Translations under genes and position numbers: made by a program | In this document: one piece after another, positions 6,487 to 6,601 of the stretch | Layout: the number at the start of each line of letters is the position of its first letter | Numbering within the stretch: position 1 is the stretch's first letter | The notes under the pieces: generated by a model | What the model saw: the letters and a program-made list of their open reading frames with translations, nothing else | The model's database searches: none | Told to the model about the DNA's origin: nothing | Source: Lentisphaeria bacterium | GTDB taxonomy: Bacteria > Verrucomicrobiota > Lentisphaeria > JABSQK01 > UBA12247 | Length of the DNA stretch: 6,601 nucleotides | Direction of reading: 5' to 3' | Assembly: GCA_003477185.1 (NCBI GenBank) | Contig: DMTJ01000226.1 | Coordinates: 1 to 6,601 of the forward strand

Positions 6487-6601
6487 ATGCTGCGAATCGG
6501 AATTGTCGGATTTGGGTTCATGGGCCGCATGCACCACCGCTGCTGGCTGGGTGCAGACGGCGCAACGGTGGCCGCCATTTGTGAGGCAAACCCAGAGGTG
6601 G
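6487..6601 (+). CDS. Gfo/Idh/MocA family oxidoreductase, N-terminal part (runs off right edge)
   Basis: Only 38 codons are inside the window. The product starts MLRIGIVGFGFMGRMHHR, the classic first beta strand and GxGxxG nucleotide-binding loop (GFGFMG, residues 8-13) followed by the usual histidine pair of this superfamily. The next strand, ATVAAICEANPEV, ends at the position where a conserved acidic residue (here E33) normally reads the adenosine ribose. There is no signal peptide, so unlike the enzyme at 1383 this one should be cytoplasmic. It starts 2 nt after the DUF1080 gene, with a good ribosome site, and is almost certainly co-transcribed. It probably oxidises or reduces a sugar taken up after extracellular processing, which is inference from context. 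Confidence 0.9.
   Translation, partial: MLRIGIVGFGFMGRMHHRCWLGADGATVAAICEANPEV

Overview
The window looks like a carbohydrate-utilisation locus from a GC-rich bacterium, most likely of the PVC group (Verrucomicrobia or Planctomycetes). That placement is an inference from gene content: a PAS-AraC regulator, a Tat-exported Gfo/Idh/MocA oxidoreductase, and a large secreted protein that joins HEAT repeats, an F5/8 type C (discoidin-like) module and two DUF1080 domains. An intergenic palindrome built on a GTTGGGCTTCC / GGAAGCCCAA core fits the same guess. No rRNA, tRNA, CRISPR array or transposase gene was seen.

Layout. The left edge (1-240, minus strand) holds the probable start of a divergently transcribed exported protein that runs off the window. 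Positions 241-588 are a gene-free divergent region with a GC-rich half containing a perfect 7-bp hairpin and an AT-rich half containing an operator-like inverted repeat and promoter-like sequences. A plus-strand gene cluster then runs to the right edge: a PAS-AraC regulator (589-1377), a Tat-type Gfo/Idh/MocA oxidoreductase (1383-2657), a long palindromic repeat (2664-2729), a 1243-residue HEAT + F5/8C + DUF1080 x2 protein (2753-6484) and the start of a second Gfo/Idh/MocA oxidoreductase without an export signal (6487 onward, cut by the window).

How the genes may work together. Spacings of 5, 95 and 2 nt on one strand suggest a single operon headed by its own regulator. Pfam names DUF1080 (PF06439) a 3-keto-disaccharide hydrolase family, and Gfo/Idh/MocA enzymes include sugar C3 oxidoreductases. 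A coherent hypothesis is an envelope-located route in which the Tat-exported enzyme oxidises a glycoside, the two-domain DUF1080 protein binds and cleaves the keto-glycoside, and the cytoplasmic oxidoreductase processes the imported product. Substrate and chemistry cannot be read from the sequence.

The points most worth a second look are the palindromic repeat that stays open in frame with the large gene and can mislead start prediction, the unusual four-part architecture of that protein, and the combination of exported and cytosolic oxidoreductases around it.
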